Of a stretch of 64,000 bases of DNA, positions 59,338 to 64,000 are shown in pieces (position 1 is the first letter of the stretch; every line of letters begins with the position of its first letter). Both the position numbers and the translations under genes were made by a program. The stretch spans positions 248,001-312,000 of the forward strand of contig NW_013524646.1 in NCBI RefSeq assembly GCF_000250985.1. The letters run 5' to 3'. The DNA comes from Nematocida parisii ERTm1. Lineage: Eukaryota > Microsporidia. Below the pieces are notes generated by a model. The model was not told the origin of the DNA. It saw only the letters and a program-made list of their open reading frames with translations, and searched no databases.

Positions 59338-61109
59338 TTACCTGTTGAATAATTGGTATAATTCTGTTATTGTGCTTAATAGGGTTAGTGTGGGAGTAGT
59401 GGGGTTAGTCGGGTTATTATTGGACAGGACTTTTTGGTTATTGTGTAATAAGTCTTGTCTAATTGCATTATTTATTGGCACTGTATTATTAATTAATTTA
59501 TTATTAATTAATAAATTATATTTAATTTGCTTGTATAACTTATTACTACTATTGGTGGTAAGTTCTGGACTGTTTAAATTTAAATGTGCAATGTGTAATA
59601 AATAAAGGTCTGTATTATGCTGGATGACTGCCCAGTGGTTGGAAATGAGTCCTATAAGGAGGGATTCGTTAAGAATGGATTCATTGTGGGAATCGGGTTC
59701 TGTTTGGGGTGAATTTGTGTGCTGAGTTTCATCAGGTGATTTTTTTATTAAATTACTGTATTTGGTAATATTACTGTATTTGGTAATGCTGTTATTTTTA
59801 ATTTCATTAGCAATATTTTTTATTGGTAGATTTTGTTTTATCTCTGGTTTTATTTTCGGGTTAGTTCGGGTTATTTCTGGTGTAAGGAATATAGTTAGTG
59901 GGTTTATTCTGCTGTCTGTCCTGACCCGTTTTGTTACTGGTGTGCTACTCCCGGATACTGCCGTATACACGTCTGGTTTTATTGTAGGGTTGATTCGGGC
60001 TGTGTCCGTTTATTTTTTTTATTTCTGATGGTTTTTTTATTTCCTTATTTGTACTTTTAATAATTTTTATTTCCTTTTCTGGTAATATATTTTGATTTTG
60101 TGATACTTTTGTTATACCGGTCATTCTCTGTGTCTGTAATACTCTCCTTACCTCAAATTCTATCTGGTTAATAATCTCCTCCTCATGCCTTAAATATACT
60201 TCTACTTTTGATGGATGTACATTTACATCAACCATATCCTGTGGTATACTTATCTCTAACAGAATGAATGGATGCCCTTTTACTAATATTTCCTTATATA
60301 GTAAATATAACCGTTTTTTATTTTTTTATTTCTACTAACCGTTTATTTATAAATAAAATAAAAACGGGTGATAATAATGATAAATTTGAATGGGACACGT
60401 ACATATTATAATGTACATTACTTAATGATAATTGTGTACTAAATTTTATATTGACTAATTCATTAACTAACCCGGGTGTAAATATTTCTGATAAAGTGTG
60501 GTTCTTATTACTTCTTACATTATACCTCTTAAGTTCTGACCCTTTCACTACCTCAAATAATACGCCTGTATAAATTATGGAATACTTGCTGATTATCTGA
60601 AATATTTTAATTATCTCTGTCTTGTTATTAATGAATTTTTTGTATTTTTTATTACAGTTATAAAATAAATCCGTTATTTCTATTTTTGTGCCTTTTTTAC
60701 AGGTAATTTCTTTTTGTTTTATTAATTTTTGTTTTTCATATTTTACTTCATGGCCTATTATACTATCTGTTGATGTACTTACGGTTATATGCGATAGCAT
60801 GGAAATAGAGGCCAGGGCCTCTCCCCTGAACCCGAGTGTATTTATGCTGTATAAGTCATTATACTGGGATAGCTTGCTTGTGGCATGCTTTGTACATAAT
60901 AAGTCTAAATCGGCCTTATTTATACCACAGCCAGTATCTTCTATGACTATCCTGTCTAATAATGTGTCTGATATGGTTATGCGTATAGTGGTTGTATTAC
61001 TATCTAGACTGTTCTCTAATACTTCTTTAATTAATGCTGTTGGTGATGTAATTACTTCTCCTGCTGATATTCTCTCAATTACTTCTTTCGGTAGTAAAGT
61101 AATTGTCAT
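59338..61109 (-). CDS. MLH1: DNA mismatch repair protein Mlh1 (compact, frame broken twice)
   Basis: A MutL homologue. The GHKL ATPase is well preserved: IKEVLENSLDSNTT, IEDTGCGINKADLDLLCTKHATSK and TLGFRGEALASIS, then FINKRLVE, VDVNVHPSKVEV, and the MLH1-specific linker V-R-T-D-S-R. The coding reads in three frames (61109-60318, then to 59945, then 59970-59338); switches lie at an A7 run near 60318-60335 and within 59945-59970, each with one base too many. The C-terminal domain is strongly shortened but still ends TELYQLFNR, the counterpart of Mlh1's DLYKVFERC end, so the 3' end is natural. Motif copies occur in the coding sequence (59443-59452 and 59593-59600). Confidence 0.82.
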
Positions 61110-61139
61110 AAAATTTTAATTTTAATTTTATATTTATAG

Positions 61140-61420
61140 TATAGAATATAATACACAATGTGTAATAAGTTATAGCAAGTAGTCTAATTGTGTAATAAGT
61201 TATAATAAGTGATAATAAGTAGTATATTATTTATTGTGTATTGTGTAATAAATAATGTACATAATGTAATAAGTTCTGCTATATGTTTAATAAGTCTTGT
61301 ACATTGTGTAATAAGTGATAATAAGTAGTATATTATTTATTGTGTATTGTGTAATAAGTTCTGTTATATGTGTAATAAGTCTTGTACACGGTGTAATAAG
61401 TTATAATATATTATCTATTA
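61140..61420 (+). repeat. TGTGTAATAAGTTAT motif array
   Basis: Plus-orientation copies upstream of MLH1. A block reading ATTGTGTAATAAGTGATAATAAGTAGTATATTATTTATTGTGTATTG occurs twice (near 61190 and 61310, with small differences), showing segmental duplication within the array. Confidence 0.82.
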
Positions 61421-61479
61421 TCTATTATATATTATTATTAATGTATTATGTATTATGTATTAGTATATTATCCCGTTTA

Positions 61480-61556
61480 TTATATACTGTATTATATATA
61501 TTACTTATTGTATACTGTATTATATATATTACTTATTATATACTGTATTATATGTC
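61480..61556 (+). repeat. 28-bp tandem repeat
   Basis: About three head-to-tail units of TATACTGTATTATATATATTACTTAT type, ending at the stop region of the zinc-finger gene. Confidence 0.75.
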
Positions 61557-61982
61557 TTACTTCTTATTATTACATATATACTTAAGTAATACTTCATTCT
61601 CTACTATTAGTCTGTTATACTCCTCCTTTATACTAGTCGTATTTATATCTATCTCCTGATATAATTGGTTTAAATAGAATATCTTCTTTATGAAAATATT
61701 TTCATCTGCTGCTATCTGCTCGTGTGACTTCATGTGCTTATTTAGTGCATCTGACCGACTGTACTCCTTCGTACACAGAGAGCACTTAAAAGGCTTCTCT
61801 CGTGTGTGGGTTCTTATATGCGTAAGGAGGGTGCACTTGCTTATCCTCTTCTCAAATATTTTTGTACACCCTTTCCAGTCACAGGTTCTTACGTCTGTTT
61901 CTCGTATGTGCTTGTTTACGTGCTGTGCATAGTCCTTTTGGTCTTGAAATACTTCAGAGCAGTCTCCCCATCGACACTCCAT
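61557..61982 (-). CDS. Three-finger C2H2 zinc-finger protein
   Basis: A 141-residue probable transcription factor. Finger 1 uses C3, C8, H21 and H25; finger 2 C34, C39, H55 and H59 with extra residues in its loop (ISKCTLLTH); finger 3 C67, C70, H83 and H87 with a standard H-T-R-E-K-P-F linker before it. The first two fingers have the C-x4-C spacing of the Gli/Zic/PacC-Rim101 class, and PacC-type pH or stress regulators also have three fingers. The last 50 residues are a Leu/Ile/Asn-rich helix that could dimerise. The start ATG at 61982 is two residues before finger 1, so no N-terminal activation region exists. Confidence 0.88.
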   Translation of the reverse strand: MECRWGDCSEVFQDQKDYAQHVNKHIRETDVRTCDWKGCTKIFEKRISKCTLLTHIRTHTREKPFKCSLCTKEYSRSDALNKHMKSHEQIAADENIFIKKIFYLNQLYQEIDINTTSIKEEYNRLIVENEVLLKYICNNKK

Positions 61983-61989
61983 AATTTAT

Positions 61990-62470
61990 AAATTATTTTT
62001 ATACATATAATATTACACATAGTATAATAAATAATACTTAATACGCATAGTATAATAAATATACATAACTTATTACGCATAACATAATAAATACTTGCTA
62101 CTTATACATAACTTATTACACATAACATATTAAGTGGTAATTACACATAACTTATTACACTATTACTACTATATATTACTATATATTACTTATTGCACAT
62201 AACATAATATATATACATAACTTATTACACTATTACTACTATATATTACTATATATTACTTATTGCACATAGTATAATAAATACTTACTACTTATACATA
62301 ACTTATTACCACTATATATTACTTATTACCACTATATATTACTTATTATACATAACATAATATATACTTACTACTACATATTACTTATTACACTATTACT
62401 ACTATATATTACATTATTCATAACTTATTATTTATTCTATATTGAGTTTAAAGTCTTACCCTGTATAACT
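61990..62470 (-). repeat. Motif array, minus orientation
   Basis: Reverse-complement copies (ATAACTTATTACACAT, CTTATTACACTATTACTACTATATATTACT) recur. A block of about 60 bases beginning ATACATAACTTATTACACTATTACT occurs twice in a row near 62152 and 62212. Confidence 0.82.
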
Positions 62471-62477
62471 TATTATA

Positions 62478-63935
62478 CTATGTGTATATAGTCATGTCCT
62501 TATACTCATACGACCTGGTAGTGCACTGTGACTCGCCGTCTGCTAGACTTAATATGACCCGGTCATCAGTAATTACTTCCATTTCAGTTATCCTCATGCC
62601 GTCTAATTCAATGCACCCATAAAATACTCGCTCAACACGGTTTTTGCCTAATTTGTATAATTTGGCGGTTTTTTTGTCTGAAATTTTTGATAAAAATTTT
62701 TCAGTTATAACGGACTTTTCTTCATCTTCTGTTATAAAAATAAGAATATGGCCGTTTGAATAGAAAAAGTCTTCTATCGTGACTAACTCTTTCATCACGC
62801 GGTATATAACACCATCCGTAGTAAATACTAATGCATTGTCTAAATGATACACAGTGGATTCAGGTACGTAAAAATTTTTACTGTCTAATTTGGTAATAAA
62901 CCGTTTTTCTGGATTTTCATTAAAATTTGGTAAAAACTTCTCCTCCTCTTCTTCTATTTCAGGTATTTCTAAGTGCTTCCTGGAATTCTCTAATAAATAA
63001 ACATACTCACACACCTTACTGGGTATGTTTATCACCTTAATCATGGTTTTTGTTTTAATTACTATATATCCCGATTTGGTAATAAAAATTTTCCTGTCTA
63101 TAACGGACTTTCCTTTAAAATTTTCTCTAATTAGGGAATAATCAACAGTAATAAACGTATTACTAAGTGAGTCACAATCAGTCAGTAAAATATTCCCATT
63201 CCTGGCCTGTGATATAATTAAGTCGCCGGCTACTCGCTGTATAAATATAACAGGAGATGAGTGCCACGTAACCCGCCTTAGCACATTACTTTGTATACAA
63301 TATATTAAAAGTAATGCACTCGTGCCAATTATAAAATATTTTTCAGTCTTCTCAAGTGAAAATATTTCCGCTTTGGGAATTTTAGAACCTGAAATTATTT
63401 CTTGGGTTACTCGGGTTATCATATCATACTGATATAACCCGTAATTGTTAATATAATATATTACACAATCTATTATAATAAATATAGGGTTAGATCGGGT
63501 TATATCTAATGTACTCACAGTATTATCATTATACACAGAAATAGTACCAGATACGTTATCATACTTATATAAGAATAACTTATCCTTATAAATATACATA
63601 TCTGGATATGTATTACACTGTATACGCCCTATAAACTTAAATTGTTCATTACTTATTACACACTGCTCATTACTTTTTACACATTGCTCATTACTTATTA
63701 CACACTGTTCTATAAATTGTTCATTACTTTTTATACATTGTGTATTATAATATACACTCTCTCCTATAATAATGTACATATACTCGTTAATTAGCATAAA
63801 TTTATCAAATTCTATTTTAGGGTTAATTCGGGTTATTTCCTTCATATTCTCTATTGAATATATACTAATAAAGCCACCCTGCATTATATAAATAGAATTA
63901 TTGCTCACACTAACTGAACACTTTTTATTACACAT
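62478..63935 (-). CDS. Beta-propeller-like protein of unknown function with repeat-coded insertion
   Basis: A 485-residue protein made of short beta strands with periodic hydrophobic/aromatic residues and turns (for example FIIGTSALLLIYC, VIIKTKTMIKVINI), as in degenerate WD40 propellers; a ribosome-biogenesis or membrane-coat propeller would fit, but no family is proven. Near residues 68-95 it has a tandem QCVISNE-type repeat coded by copies of the interspersed motif (plus strand 63640-63725). The start codon itself lies in an ATGTGTAATAA context (MCNKK), so the motif may have supplied it. An acidic stretch EIEEEEEKF lies in the middle. No break in the frame. Confidence 0.7.
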   Translation of the reverse strand: MCNKKCSVSVSNNSIYIMQGGFISIYSIENMKEITRINPKIEFDKFMLINEYMYIIIGESVYYNTQCIKSNEQFIEQCVISNEQCVKSNEQCVISNEQFKFIGRIQCNTYPDMYIYKDKLFLYKYDNVSGTISVYNDNTVSTLDITRSNPIFIIIDCVIYYINNYGLYQYDMITRVTQEIISGSKIPKAEIFSLEKTEKYFIIGTSALLLIYCIQSNVLRRVTWHSSPVIFIQRVAGDLIISQARNGNILLTDCDSLSNTFITVDYSLIRENFKGKSVIDRKIFITKSGYIVIKTKTMIKVINIPSKVCEYVYLLENSRKHLEIPEIEEEEEKFLPNFNENPEKRFITKLDSKNFYVPESTVYHLDNALVFTTDGVIYRVMKELVTIEDFFYSNGHILIFITEDEEKSVITEKFLSKISDKKTAKLYKLGKNRVERVFYGCIELDGMRITEMEVITDDRVILSLADGESQCTTRSYEYKDMTIYT

Positions 63936-64000
63936 TGTATAAAAAAATTTAAATGAAATTTATTACACAAACAGAGAATACCACAGTAGAAAGAGAAGAA

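Noticed and set aside
38340-62470. The motif as a polyadenylation signal (UGUA plus AAUAAG/AAUAAA)
   Set aside because: Orientation does not follow the flanking genes: several plus-orientation arrays lie between two minus-strand genes, and copies occur in divergent promoter gaps.
1-64000. A chimera of two organisms, split near 38 kb
   Set aside because: Both halves carry members of the same two lineage-specific families and copies of the same diverged element, and gene style is alike.
1-64000. tRNA or rRNA genes
   Set aside because: I found no convincing cloverleaf or B-box in the few G+C-richer patches (for example near 40300 or 54850); those patches match nothing I know.

Overview
The window reads as microsporidian nuclear DNA: very A+T-rich, intron-less, with short intergenic gaps, shortened versions of eukaryotic core proteins, and lineage-specific families of secreted or membrane proteins. 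The combination of large secreted paralogues with a second, tail-anchored family is most like Nematocida (nematode-infecting microsporidia). The genus is an inference from gene-family style, not from a search.

Layout. (1) About 0.3-8.2 kb is a core block: a helical protein, a MULE-transposase-derived gene, a protein phosphatase-1 inhibitor (YPI1), phosphomannomutase (SEC53), ribosomal protein eS1 and small unknowns. (2) About 8.7-25.7 kb is an accessory island: small and multi-pass membrane proteins, three members of a large secreted paralogue family (one interrupted), another secreted protein, one tail-anchored family member, a G+C-rich LINE fragment and a 190-bp repeat present twice. (3) About 26.1-38.3 kb is a second core block: R-SNARE, BRF1, a TAF-like histone-fold protein, ASE1/MAP65, a SEN54-like protein, eIF4E, an RTT109-like protein, MRT4, MYG1, proteasome beta-3 and ARP5. 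(4) About 38.9-43.7 kb is a small second island holding one more member of each accessory family. Diverged copies of one unclassified repeat sit at the right edge of island 1 and the left edge of island 2. (5) About 44.4-64 kb is a third core block: V-ATPase E, RBG1/DRG1, eRF1, PUS7, TFB5, MED18, E2F, APC10, acetyl-CoA synthetase, MLH1, a three-finger C2H2 protein and a propeller-like protein.

The most striking feature is a short interspersed motif, about TGTGTAATAAGTTAT. It is almost absent from the first 38 kb and then fills nearly every intergenic gap to the end, in either orientation. It also lies inside coding sequence, where it is translated (for example as CVIS or LLH).

Five genes (ASE1, ACS, MLH1, one secreted family member and one helical protein) change reading frame by single-base steps, several of them in mononucleotide runs. 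ACS also carries a Ser/Gly/Thr tandem-repeat insertion and PUS7 carries tandem repeats. MLH1, a mismatch-repair gene, is itself interrupted, so either homopolymer miscalling in the assembly or real repeat instability could explain the pattern. Families were recognised by reading motifs, without database searches.
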